Origin: Paenibacillus sp. sptzw28
GTDB taxonomy: Bacteria; Bacillota; Bacilli; Paenibacillales; Paenibacillaceae
NCBI RefSeq assembly: GCF_019550795.1
Contig: NZ_CP080545.1
Location: 1,817,501 to 1,881,500, forward strand
DNA length: 64,000 bases
Direction: 5' to 3'
Shown here: positions 45,854-53,685 of the stretch, one piece after another
How the letters are laid out: each line of letters starts with the position of its first letter
How positions within the stretch are numbered: position 1 is the first letter of the stretch
Made by a program: the position numbers and the translations under genes
The notes under the pieces: model-generated
Databases searched by the model: none
What the model saw: the letters and a program-made list of their open reading frames with translations, nothing else
What the model was told of the DNA's origin: nothing

Positions 45854-47158
45854 TTGGAGCATGGCAATCACACGGTTCACTCTCGCTGGTTCGCTTCAAC
45901 TGCGCAGGGGAAGCTTGGAACCGGATCCTTGGAAAGAGAAGGACAGAGTGCGGTAAACCGGACATTGGATCGCCAGGCGGTGCTTCTGCTCGCCGTTCAG
46001 GGGCTCTTTGGCATTGCAAATGCCCTTTCGGGTACCTTTTTACCGATTTACTTGTGGAAAGCGAGCTTATCCATGTCGCTCATAGGCTGGTTCAACCTCA
46101 GTCAATACAGCGTCAGCGGCCTTACCTTCTGGATCGCCGGGAAATGGGTTAAAGAGCATAACAAGATGAACAGCCTCCGGCTCGGCGTTGCGCTGTCGGG
46201 GGTCTTTTATTTCACCGTCCTGCTGCTTGGCAAAGGGGCCGTTAAGTTCGCGGTACCGCTTGGCATGATGAACGGACTGGCCATGGGATTCTTCTGGCTT
46301 GCGTTCAATGTCGTTTATTTTGAAATAACGGAACCGGGAAACCGCGACCGGTTTAACGGGTGGGCGGGGCTTCTTGGTTCTGCAGCGGGTATCGTAGCTC
46401 CATGGGTATCGGGTATGCTCATTACCGGGTACAAAGGCGAACGCGGCTACAGCATTATTTTCACTGTGTCGGGCATTATCTTTGCGATTGCCGCCATCCT
46501 CAGCTTTTGGCTTAAGAAGCGTAAAACAGTCGGACATTATGAATGGCTCTACGGAATAAGGCAGCTTCGCAACAGGGATAATCCTTGGCGGCGCGTTGTA
46601 CCTGCCATCATCTCTCAAGGCATTCGCGAAGGCGTATTCATGTTTCTCGTCGGATTGCTTGTATATATGGCGACCAGGAACGAACAGAAGCTCGGGAATT
46701 ACTCGCTTATGACCTCGTTCGTCGCGCTCATCAGCTTCTGGCTCATAGGAAAAGTGCTGACACCCGCCAGAAGGAAGATCGCAATGCTGATCGGAGCAAT
46801 CGCGATAACGGCGGTTATCGTTCCGTTGTTCTGGCCCTTGCGTTACGGCACACTGCTAATGTTTGGTATCGGGACGGCCCTGTTCATGCCGCTCTACATT
46901 ATACCGATGACTTCGGCGGTGTTCGATATGATCGGACGCAATGAGGAGAGCGCCAAGCATCGCGAGGAGTTTATCGTGCTTCGCGAGGCTTCGCTTACCA
47001 TCGGACGAAGTATCGGAATTGCAGCGTATTTGCTTGTGCTTCCGTTCATGGATTCTTCCCCGCAGGCGGTATCCTGGCTGATGCTTGCAGTGGGCGCTTT
47101 TCCGATTGTTTGTTGGCTGCTGATGCGGGTATATGTAATAGGCAGGGGAGTAAGGTAA
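45854..47158 (+). CDS. Major facilitator superfamily transporter
   Basis: A 434-residue membrane protein with about 12 helices after an unusual ~35-residue hydrophilic N-terminal leader. Segments such as GLFGIANALSGTFLPIYLWK, GWAGLLGSAAGIVAPWVSG and the central GHYEWLYGIRQL loop fit an MFS carrier. The substrate is unknown. The TTG start has GGAGGG 7 bases upstream. It ends 20 bases before the cysteine synthase gene; co-transcription is likely. Confidence 0.85.
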   Translation: MEHGNHTVHSRWFASTAQGKLGTGSLEREGQSAVNRTLDRQAVLLLAVQGLFGIANALSGTFLPIYLWKASLSMSLIGWFNLSQYSVSGLTFWIAGKWVKEHNKMNSLRLGVALSGVFYFTVLLLGKGAVKFAVPLGMMNGLAMGFFWLAFNVVYFEITEPGNRDRFNGWAGLLGSAAGIVAPWVSGMLITGYKGERGYSIIFTVSGIIFAIAAILSFWLKKRKTVGHYEWLYGIRQLRNRDNPWRRVVPAIISQGIREGVFMFLVGLLVYMATRNEQKLGNYSLMTSFVALISFWLIGKVLTPARRKIAMLIGAIAITAVIVPLFWPLRYGTLLMFGIGTALFMPLYIIPMTSAVFDMIGRNEESAKHREEFIVLREASLTIGRSIGIAAYLLVLPFMDSSPQAVSWLMLAVGAFPIVCWLLMRVYVIGRGVR

Positions 47159-47178
47159 TTGACTTGGGGGGAACTTAG

Positions 47179-48096
47179 GTGGCACGCGTTGTGAATAGTA
47201 TTACGGATTTGATAGGTGACACTCCGGCGGTAAGTCTGAGCCGAATGCTGCAGCCGGGCGCTGCTGAAGTGATTGTGAAGCTTGAGAGGTTCAATCCGAG
47301 CGGAAGTGTTAAAGACCGTGCCGCTTCTGCCCTTATAGCGGATGCGGAGCAGCGGGGCGTTATCCGCCCGGGTGATACGATCATTGAACCGACCAGCGGA
47401 AACACCGGAATCGGTCTCGCAATGAACGCGGCGGCAAAAGGCTACAAGCTTATACTTGTCATGCCGGATAATATGACGAAGGAACGAATAGGCCTTCTTA
47501 AGGCATATGGCGCGGAGGTATTTCTCACTCCTTCTTCAGAACGAATGCCCGGTGCGATCCGCAAGGCTCAGGAGCTGCAAGCGCAGCTGCCCGGCAGCTA
47601 TATCCCCAATCAATTCGAAAATAGGGCGAATCCCGACATTCACCGCAGGACTACGGCGCAAGAAATACTGCAGCAGACAGGCGGACGGCTTGACGCATTT
47701 GTTGCGACCTCCGGAACCGGGGGCACCATAACTGGAACCGGAGAAACATTAAAAGCGGCATTGCCAGGACTGCATGTCGCCGTAGTAGAGCCTCTCGGCT
47801 CCCCTGTCCTCTCCGGCGGTGAGCCGGGGCCTCACAAGCTCGTTGGTACTAGTCCCGGCTTTGTGCCGGCCATACTTAATACCGCGGTATATAATGAAAT
47901 CATCCAGGTTGCCGACGATGACGCGATTGGAACCATGCGCCGGCTCGCCCGGGAGGAGGGACTTCTTGTCGGTCCTTCTTCTGGTGCCGCTGTCTGGGCG
48001 GCCATGCAGATTGCGCAGCGTATCGGGGAGGGCGGACGAGTACTCTGTATCGCGCCGGACAGCGGGGAAAGATATTTGAGCATGGATATTTTTTGA
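47179..48096 (+). CDS. cysK: Cysteine synthase family (O-acetylserine sulfhydrylase)
   Basis: A 305-residue PLP enzyme of beta-family fold type II. PLP lysine Lys45 in SGSVKDRAA, phosphate loop and substrate loop PTSGNTGIGLAMNAAAKG, ATSGTGGTITGTGE, and C-terminal GPSSGAAVWAAM. It makes L-cysteine from O-acetylserine and sulfide; a cystathionine beta-synthase-like or CysM role cannot be excluded. GTG start with GGGGGG. It converges on cotH with only three bases between stops. Confidence 0.9.
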   Translation: MARVVNSITDLIGDTPAVSLSRMLQPGAAEVIVKLERFNPSGSVKDRAASALIADAEQRGVIRPGDTIIEPTSGNTGIGLAMNAAAKGYKLILVMPDNMTKERIGLLKAYGAEVFLTPSSERMPGAIRKAQELQAQLPGSYIPNQFENRANPDIHRRTTAQEILQQTGGRLDAFVATSGTGGTITGTGETLKAALPGLHVAVVEPLGSPVLSGGEPGPHKLVGTSPGFVPAILNTAVYNEIIQVADDDAIGTMRRLAREEGLLVGPSSGAAVWAAMQIAQRIGEGGRVLCIAPDSGERYLSMDIF

Positions 48097-48099
48097 CGC

Positions 48100-49173
48100 T
48101 CAATTCGTCCATTTCTTAAGCTCGCCAATGATAATGGCCCTTCGTTCATTAATGTAATTCCGGAAAACCTCGGGCTCCTTCAAGAAAGTGTCATAAGGCC
48201 ATTTTCGCGTAAAGTCGTTCCGGATTGCTTTGGATAGGGGGCCGTACAGCTCTTCTATAATCGGTGCAATAGCTTCGACGGTGAATTGGCGTCTGAGCAC
48301 CTTACGAAGAAATCGGCGGTAATACAGCCGGCAGCTTCTATAGGCAAACAGGCGTCCGGTCAGCTTGTTGTCGCCCTTAACGGGAACAAGATCGCTCCGG
48401 CATAGCTTCCCATAAGGACTCCTTCCCCATGTTCCTTCATAATCCCATGGAATAATCCGGTATTTGCCGCTGGGCAGATGCTCATATAACGCGTAGTTCT
48501 GGTCGAAGCCGTCATAATTGTTAGTGAGTACCGCTCCGGCCAGCCACTCTAAATACTGATTGATATCAAGCCGTTTTGTAATATACGCCCGCAATGACCG
48601 GCCGACCGGCCGATTGATCCGGTCAACGAAACGGGTAAGCCTTTTCTTGGTCAATTCTGAGCCTTTCATCATCTGATAACCGGAAAACAGCGAGCTTTTC
48701 TCCTTTTTCGTATCCGGATCTATAAGGCTGAAGTTGGCATTGTCGTTCGTTGCATAAATCAAAGAGCGGGTACGAATTCCGCGTTTTCTGAAAAATTCGG
48801 TATCAACGGCTTCGATTTCCAAATAAACGCCATGCTGCTCTCCGTTCCACTCCAGCTGCATATGCCGCGTTTCAGGCGCAGGGACGCCGATTAAGTTAAA
48901 GAAACGAAAAGAAAGAGCGTTGCGGATCATGGAGGGATCGTCGAATTCGGCATTCCAATGAAGTGTACGGTTATCTCCAAACTGAACCTCATACGACTTC
49001 TTCATATAATTGCGGGTATGACCGCCTCGTATCCTCAGCTTCGCCTCCATCGATTTACCGTCCATAACGAGCCAAACAGGTACAAACTGGTTGCTCCATA
49101 CGTCTTTATGCAGCTCCATCAGGTCGGCCGAAGCAATCTTGATCGAGCGGGTAGGCAGTCCTTGTTCGGACAT
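48100..49173 (-). CDS. cotH: CotH-type spore coat protein kinase
   Basis: A 357-residue atypical protein kinase of the CotH family, which phosphorylates serines of CotB and CotG during spore-coat assembly in B. subtilis. Seen: LRIRGGHTRNYMKKSYEV in the nucleotide-binding half (residues 46-63), LTNNYDGFDQNYALYEH (216-232) and IIPWDYEGTWG (240-250), the Asp-rich catalytic and metal region. No signal peptide, so mother-cell cytosol. Start at 49173 behind GGAGGG. Downstream of the Gly-Ser/Thr repeat gene on the same strand, separated by a hairpin; that gene and the divergent CotB-like protein are the obvious candidate substrates. Confidence 0.9.
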   Translation of the reverse strand: MSEQGLPTRSIKIASADLMELHKDVWSNQFVPVWLVMDGKSMEAKLRIRGGHTRNYMKKSYEVQFGDNRTLHWNAEFDDPSMIRNALSFRFFNLIGVPAPETRHMQLEWNGEQHGVYLEIEAVDTEFFRKRGIRTRSLIYATNDNANFSLIDPDTKKEKSSLFSGYQMMKGSELTKKRLTRFVDRINRPVGRSLRAYITKRLDINQYLEWLAGAVLTNNYDGFDQNYALYEHLPSGKYRIIPWDYEGTWGRSPYGKLCRSDLVPVKGDNKLTGRLFAYRSCRLYYRRFLRKVLRRQFTVEAIAPIIEELYGPLSKAIRNDFTRKWPYDTFLKEPEVFRNYINERRAIIIGELKKWTN

Positions 49174-49199
49174 TCGGCTATCCCTCCAGGCAAAAAGTA

Positions 49200-49224
49200 A
49201 AGCCTATCGGGTTACGATAGGCTT
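49200..49224 (-). terminator. Hairpin between the Gly-repeat gene and cotH
   Basis: AAGCCTATCG pairs with CGATAGGCTT across a short loop. On the minus strand TACTTTTTG follows, then the cotH ribosome binding site. It may partly terminate read-through into cotH, setting a substrate-to-kinase ratio, or cap a leader. Confidence 0.6.
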
Positions 49225-49270
49225 ATGCTAATTTACTTTATGCCGGCAGCGCCCAACGTGTCACTCAGCT

Positions 49271-49711
49271 TCAGCTGGGAGCGTCGCACTTGTCGACATT
49301 ATGGCCTTCGGAACCGCAAGCTCCCCTCGTGCCTTGAGTACCCTTCGTTCCTCTGGTGCCTTGCGTTCCTTGTGTCCCCCTCGAGCCCTTGGAGCCTCTG
49401 GAGCCCTTGGAGCCTTTCGAACCTTTCGAACCTCTGGTACCTCGTGTACCCTCGGTGCCTCCGGAGCCCTTCGTCCCCTTGGTACCTCGTGTACCCTCGG
49501 TGCCTCTGGAGCCCTTTGTTCCTTTGGTACCTCGTGTACCCTCGGCGCCTCTTGACCCTTTGGAACCTTTCGAGCCTTCGGCGCCCTCAGTGCCTTTGGA
49601 GCCTTTCGATTTTTTCGATCTCTTCGAGCTTTTCGAGTTTTTCGAGCTCTTAGCGCCTTTCTTTCTACTGGATTCCCCGTTCCTGCTGATCCAGGCTAGC
49701 ACCTCTTCCAT
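49271..49711 (-). CDS. Proline-free Gly-X-Y repeat spore coat candidate (CotG-like)
   Basis: 146 residues. After a short N-terminus (MEEVLAWISRNGES) comes a Lys/Ser run (KSSKNSKSSKRSKKSK). Then, from residue 37 to 138, there are 34 uninterrupted triplets with Gly first, Ser/Thr (rarely Ala) second and Lys/Arg/Glu/Gln third. There is no proline, unlike collagen-like exosporium proteins such as BclA. The C-terminus has two cysteines (GACGSEG, VDKCDAPS) that could cross-link. The dense Ser/Thr next to Lys/Arg and the position just ahead of cotH suggest a CotH kinase substrate analogous to CotG (inference). AAGGAGGAG supports the ATG. Homology to CotG is not claimed. Confidence 0.75.
   Translation of the reverse strand: MEEVLAWISRNGESSRKKGAKSSKNSKSSKRSKKSKGSKGTEGAEGSKGSKGSRGAEGTRGTKGTKGSRGTEGTRGTKGTKGSGGTEGTRGTRGSKGSKGSKGSRGSKGSRGTQGTQGTRGTKGTQGTRGACGSEGHNVDKCDAPS
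49298..49603 (-). repeat. 9-bp-based Gly-Ser/Thr-Lys/Arg/Glu codon repeat
   Basis: A continuous run of 34 Gly-X-Y codon triplets. Blocks of about 54-63 bp recur (for example around GTRGTKGTKG), indicating growth by unequal duplication. Confidence 0.85.
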
Positions 49712-50009
49712 ATAATGAACTCCTCCTTGTTGGTGATAATACAGGCTATGAAACTACTCTACCGATCGCGCTAGGTTAGAGTGCAATAATATAGAAAATA
49801 GATATCAATCTAGTACCGTATAGCTACGGGATACATATAGATATATTACAAATTGTCTCCCATGATAGATTTCACCGAGACAAGTAATGGAGGGATGAAT
49901 GCCGAAGCGATAATGAGGAACCGAGGAGATGCGGTCGTGGTATCGTTCATGCACTGGGTCGTCCCCAGTAACGAAGTCTATTATTTTAGTTAATGGAGGG
50001 ATTTCTTCT
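49712..50009. promoter_or_regulatory. Divergent promoter region of the Gly-repeat and CotB-like genes
   Basis: 298 bases, AT-rich. It should hold mother-cell (sigma E or K) promoters in both directions, but I see no convincing consensus pair. The small stem ACTGGG/CCCAGT lies at about 49955-49973. No coding potential that I accept. Confidence 0.4.
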
Positions 50010-50966
50010 ATGTATTTTCCGTATTCAAACTACAAGCCGTTTAATAGTTCGTTTGCCAAACCTTACAACAGCCTTTATACCAGCTACACATTCAATCAAG
50101 GAGGCATGCCAATGAAAGAAGCGGCATCGGCGCCGGTTCAAAGTAAGAAAAGCGCCAGCTCTAAAGGCACAAGCGGAACAAAAGGTACAAGCGGAACAAA
50201 GGGTACAAAGGGTACAAGGGGTACAAAGGGCACAAGCGGGACGAGAGGAACAAAGGGTACGGCAGGAACAAGAGACCACAGCTACTTGAGCAACATGATC
50301 GGAATGGGCGTGCAAATTAACCGCGGAGGTCCTGATACTCTTCAAGGCACGGTTCTCGGGATCGAAAACGGATTCCTGGCGCTGATGTCATCCAATAACA
50401 ACAACAATAACAACAACAATAACAACAACAATAACAACAACAATAACAACAATAACTCGAATGATTCTTCATCAGAAGGCGATGTCGTTTACGTCAACCT
50501 GAGACATGTCAAAAGTGTGACGGAAACATCGTACAAAAAGAGTACCGGCGTTAAAGCCGACTACTTGAAAGCCAGCAGCTTTACAGGCGTTCTGAACAAG
50601 CTGAAAAAATCTTTCGTACAAATTAACGGAGGCGGGCCTGAGAAAGTCGAAGGATTTGTCGTGGAAGCATCCGGCGATTCGCTTCTGCTCCTCGTGACAG
50701 GGAAAAACAACAACAATAACAACAATAACAACAATAACAACAATAACAACAATAACATGAGCCAAAATCTTGTTCGGATACCGCTCTACCATGTCAAATC
50801 GGTGAAAAAAGTGGATCAATACGCTAAAAACAATAAAAACAACAACAATAACAACAACAACAATAACAACAACAATTCCGGCAATGCGAATACGTCCAGC
50901 TTGAAGAAACGCGCCGTCAACAAACCCGCAAAAAGAATCTCCCGCCGTAACGGAAAAAAAGGCTGA
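50010..50966 (+). CDS. cotB: CotB-like spore coat protein with Gly-Thr repeats and poly-Asn tracts
   Basis: 318 residues. A Tyr/Asn/Phe-rich N-terminus; 12 Gly-Thr-X triplets at residues 53-88; then two copies of the CotB-type module: VQINRGGPDTLQG to VYVNLRHVKSVTET, and FVQINGGGPEKVEG to LVRIPLYHVKSVKK. B. subtilis CotB has three such modules with the same RGGPE and HVKSI signatures. Each module here is split by a poly-Asn run (21 and 17 Asn), and a third run (13 Asn) precedes a basic tail (KKRAVNKPAKRISRRNGKK). CotB is a surface coat protein phosphorylated by CotH. TGGAGGG fixes ATG 50010. Confidence 0.85.
   Translation: MYFPYSNYKPFNSSFAKPYNSLYTSYTFNQGGMPMKEAASAPVQSKKSASSKGTSGTKGTSGTKGTKGTRGTKGTSGTRGTKGTAGTRDHSYLSNMIGMGVQINRGGPDTLQGTVLGIENGFLALMSSNNNNNNNNNNNNNNNNNNNNNSNDSSSEGDVVYVNLRHVKSVTETSYKKSTGVKADYLKASSFTGVLNKLKKSFVQINGGGPEKVEGFVVEASGDSLLLLVTGKNNNNNNNNNNNNNNNNNMSQNLVRIPLYHVKSVKKVDQYAKNNKNNNNNNNNNNNNNSGNANTSSLKKRAVNKPAKRISRRNGKKG
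50394..50876 (+). repeat. Three AAC/AAT poly-asparagine tracts
   Basis: Tracts at 50394-50456 (21 codons), 50706-50756 (17) and 50838-50876 (13) use mixed AAC and AAT in short periodic patterns. All lie inside the CotB-like gene in regions where the CotB module would have a loop. Length variation by slippage is expected. Confidence 0.95.
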
Positions 50967-51102
50967 ACGGCTGCCGGAATCCGGTCATCGCGGATGGATA
51001 TTCGAAACGGATCGCTAAGTCCGGGGTTCCCGAGCAAAGCATCTGCGTCCGTCCGGATTCCGGCAACCGCCACCTTATCCGCTCTTCAAGGGGGGAGAAA
51101 AG

Positions 51103-51309
51103 ATGACAATCGCTTTAATCATATTGCTTGCCGGCATACCTCTCTTTCTGCTCCTTGCTCCAGCGTCCTCGCGTCAACGGGCTGCTCTTGGCGTCCAGAA
51201 ACGGAATGAGCAAATAGAACCGCAAATAGTGGTTCCGCTGCCGGCTTCCGGGTCGGAAACGTACGCATTTGAGCTTCAGCCCCGAGGCGAGGCGCATCAG
51301 CATGGTTGA
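51103..51309 (+). CDS. Small single-span membrane protein
   Basis: 68 residues: one N-terminal helix (TIALIILLAGIPLFLLLAP) and a hydrophilic tail with several Glu, Gln and His (ending RGEAHQHG). GGGGGAG lies 7 bases before the ATG. Its last eight bases overlap the permease gene, so translation is coupled. Not recognised; possibly an accessory subunit of the permease. Confidence 0.65.
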   Translation: MTIALIILLAGIPLFLLLAPASSRQRAALGVQKRNEQIEPQIVVPLPASGSETYAFELQPRGEAHQHG

Positions 51310-52708
51310 TGTACAAACGATAACGGCTTCCCTAGTGTTCATTCTAACCGTCGTTTTTCTCATATGGCGGCCCAAGGGAATGAACGAAGCGGTACCGGTT
51401 ACGGTTGGGGCCGCCGTTCTTCTCCTTACAGGCATAGTCCCGCTCTCCAGTATCGGCGTCATCGCGGAAACGGTCAGCGGGGCCGCCATAACCATTTTAT
51501 CCACAATCGTAATGTCCATCGTGCTGGACAGTATCGGATTCTTCCGGTGGGCGGCGCTTAATATCATCGAATATGCGCGCGGTTCCGGCGTCCGGTTATA
51601 TTGGTACGTAATCGGACTATGTTTTTTAATGACGCTTTTTTTCAACAATGACGGCAGCATATTAATCACAACCCCGATTATTTTGCAAATCGGCCGTTTG
51701 TTGCAGCTGAAGATTCATCAGCAGCTTCCTTATTTGATCAGCGGCGCTCTGATCGCGACAGCGGCCAGCGCTCCGATCGGCGTAAGCAATTTGGCCAATC
51801 TCATAGCTCTGAAAATTGTAGGTCTTGATTTGAACGGCTATGCGGTTTTGATGTTTCTCCCCTCAATGATCGGTATATTCGCTATTGCTTTAATGCTTTA
51901 CTTCATGTTCAGAAGAAGGCTGCCGAAACGGATTCAAAATCTCCGTACCGGCTATGCCCTGCATTCGGAAGTGAGCGATGGCAAAGAGACCGCCAAAAAG
52001 TGGCTGTCTACAGCGGCGATAGACCGAAAGAGAGAGTTCCACCCGTTAATGGACGTGCATGATGAATCCCCGATCGATTGGTGGCTGTTTCGGGTTTGCA
52101 TCACGATCGTTATCGCCACTCGGGCCGGATTCTTTATCGCATCCGGCTTCGGAGTGCCGATGGAATGGATCGCAATTTCCGGAGCGGTATTATTAATCGC
52201 CGTCAGATGGCTGCGCACCGGCCGCAGCGCGAAGGATTTGGCAACGAAAACCCCCTGGCATATCCTCTTGTTTGCGTTCGGCATCTATGTGATTGTGGAC
52301 GGCTTGCAGCAGATTGGCCTAACCCGTTTCATTGTTCGGGAGCTATCTCCGATTATCGCTTCCGGGGATTTGTCCGCTATCTTCGTAACGGGCGGACTGC
52401 TGACGATCATGTCGAATGTTCTGAATAACTTACCTTCGGTTATGATCGGTACGTTATCGCTGACACAAATGAACCTGGATCCGCATACGCTGCAGCTTGC
52501 CTATTTGGCCAATATACTCGGCAGCGACATCGGTGCACTCATTACGCCGCTCGGAACACTGGCGTCTCTGATATGGATGTTCATTTTGCGTCAACATCAC
52601 GTCAAACTTTCGTGGAAAGCATACATGAAGGTGACAGCAATCATTATCCCGGTGGGTCTGCTTATAAGTTTACTCAGTCTATATGTCTGGACGCGAATAA
52701 TAGGATGA
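51302..52708 (+). CDS. ArsB/NhaD-type permease (ion transporter superfamily)
   Basis: A 468-residue membrane protein with about 11-12 helices. The two pseudo-symmetric halves carry FFNNDGSILITTPII in the first and MSNVLNNLPSVMIGTL with NILGSDIGALITPLGTLASLIW in the second; these Asn/Pro-rich re-entrant motifs are typical of ArsB, NhaD and related carriers. The substrate could be arsenite, Na+/H+ or an organic anion. No arsR or arsC is nearby. Its place between CotB-like genes is unusual. GAGGCGAGG precedes ATG 51302. Confidence 0.85.
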   Translation: MVDVQTITASLVFILTVVFLIWRPKGMNEAVPVTVGAAVLLLTGIVPLSSIGVIAETVSGAAITILSTIVMSIVLDSIGFFRWAALNIIEYARGSGVRLYWYVIGLCFLMTLFFNNDGSILITTPIILQIGRLLQLKIHQQLPYLISGALIATAASAPIGVSNLANLIALKIVGLDLNGYAVLMFLPSMIGIFAIALMLYFMFRRRLPKRIQNLRTGYALHSEVSDGKETAKKWLSTAAIDRKREFHPLMDVHDESPIDWWLFRVCITIVIATRAGFFIASGFGVPMEWIAISGAVLLIAVRWLRTGRSAKDLATKTPWHILLFAFGIYVIVDGLQQIGLTRFIVRELSPIIASGDLSAIFVTGGLLTIMSNVLNNLPSVMIGTLSLTQMNLDPHTLQLAYLANILGSDIGALITPLGTLASLIWMFILRQHHVKLSWKAYMKVTAIIIPVGLLISLLSLYVWTRIIG

Positions 52709-52724
52709 AAGGAGGTCGGCCCCA

Positions 52725-53390
52725 TTGAAGAATCGTCACCCTCTGTTGGATCATTTTGTCGAACTTGATATTTCGGGAAAAGCTGTGCCTATCCGAGGCA
52801 AACTAATCGATTTAGGACAGGATATTCTTGTTATTCATAACGGCACGCAGTTTCTTTATATCCCTCTTATCCACCTGCAGCAGCTCCGTGTCGCAACTCG
52901 GGAAAACCAGGAAATGGTGATGCCTGAGACGCCTTTTGAGCCGCAGAACGAACCAATTTCGTACCGAAAGGTACTGATGAATGCCAAAGGGATGTTCTCG
53001 GAGCTGTATATCACAGGCCACCAATCTATTCACGGTTACTTGACGAGCGTGATGAACGATTTTTTCGTATTCTATTCACCGGTGTATCATTCGGTTATCG
53101 TGTCGCTCCACCATCTCAAATATCTGATCCCTTATAACCCGAACGTTACACCTTATACGCTGACCCCGGAGCAGTTTCCGCTCAAGCCTTCACCGATTAC
53201 GCTCGCACGAACGTTCGAACAGCAGCTTCGCAAATTGATCGGTGAGTTTGTCATTCTCGATTTAGGTGAAAATCCGAACAAAATCGGTGTGCTCAAAAGC
53301 ATCGACCAAAATATGATTGAGCTGTCGACAGCCGGCGGCAATGCGGTTTATCTGCATTTTGACCATGTAAAAACGGTTCATCTTCCTTGA
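52725..53390 (+). CDS. CotB/DUF2642-related coat protein
   Basis: 221 residues made of about three small beta-barrel modules: residues 10-55 (VRGK-like IRGKLIDLGQDILVIHNG ending YIPLIHLQQLRV), 75-135 (ending VIVSLHHLKYL) and 165-221 (IGVLKSIDQNMIELST ending VYLHFDHVKTVHLP). The H-h-K-x-V endings match the CotB module, so this is a repeat-free CotB relative. AAAGGAGGT lies 8 bases before TTG 52725. It follows the permease by 16 bases and may share a transcript with it. A spore-coat role is inferred. Confidence 0.7.
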   Translation: MKNRHPLLDHFVELDISGKAVPIRGKLIDLGQDILVIHNGTQFLYIPLIHLQQLRVATRENQEMVMPETPFEPQNEPISYRKVLMNAKGMFSELYITGHQSIHGYLTSVMNDFFVFYSPVYHSVIVSLHHLKYLIPYNPNVTPYTLTPEQFPLKPSPITLARTFEQQLRKLIGEFVILDLGENPNKIGVLKSIDQNMIELSTAGGNAVYLHFDHVKTVHLP

Positions 53391-53486
53391 AGCCCGAGTG
53401 TTCATCGAATTCTTCCTCTATAGGAAGAACTCGGGTACATATGATCTCGATCGTGCCAATCGTATTTCAAATATATGAAATGAATT

Positions 53487-53535
53487 AAGAATGCAGAATA
53501 TCCACCCTAACGGGGGCTGACTGCATTCTTTCTTA
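53487..53535 (+). terminator. Terminator between DUF2642 gene and KamA operon
   Basis: AAGAATGCAG pairs with CTGCATTCTT, followed by TCTTAATG. A further imperfect CCCGAGT..TTCTTCC/GGAAGAA..CTCGGG stem precedes it at 53393-53435. Confidence 0.7.
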
Positions 53536-53573
53536 ATGTGCGGATTTAATAGATTATTACGCGCAAGTCTATC

Positions 53574-53601
53574 ACCTGAAATCTACCAACTGCATCTACT
53601 A
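53574..53601 (+). promoter_or_regulatory. Possible sigma-K-like promoter of the phosphonate operon
   Basis: An AC dinucleotide at 53574-53575 lies 17 bases before CATCTACTA (53593-53601), which differs from the sigma-K -10 pattern CATAnnnTA at one position. The sigma-K -35 signal is short, so chance matches are common; a weak candidate only. Confidence 0.25.
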
Positions 53602-53685
53602 GCTATTATTTAATTGAAACAGAAAGGAGAATCTAACACCGAATTTACCGGAAAACTGACACCATTGAAAGGAGAATAGATACGA

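Noticed and set aside
49225..49715. Plus-strand open frames rich in Leu/Ser/Pro opposite the Gly-repeat gene
   Set aside because: Antisense shadows; the minus-strand frame has AAGGAGGAG, Gly-X-Y logic and operon context.
49929..50009. N-terminal extension of the CotB-like protein from 49929
   Set aside because: Upstream in-frame codons have no ribosome site and odd composition; TGGAGGG immediately before ATG 50010 is decisive.
50472..51073. Minus-strand poly-Val/poly-Leu frames over the Asn tracts
   Set aside because: Reverse complement of AAC/AAT repeats; no ribosome site and no sensible protein.
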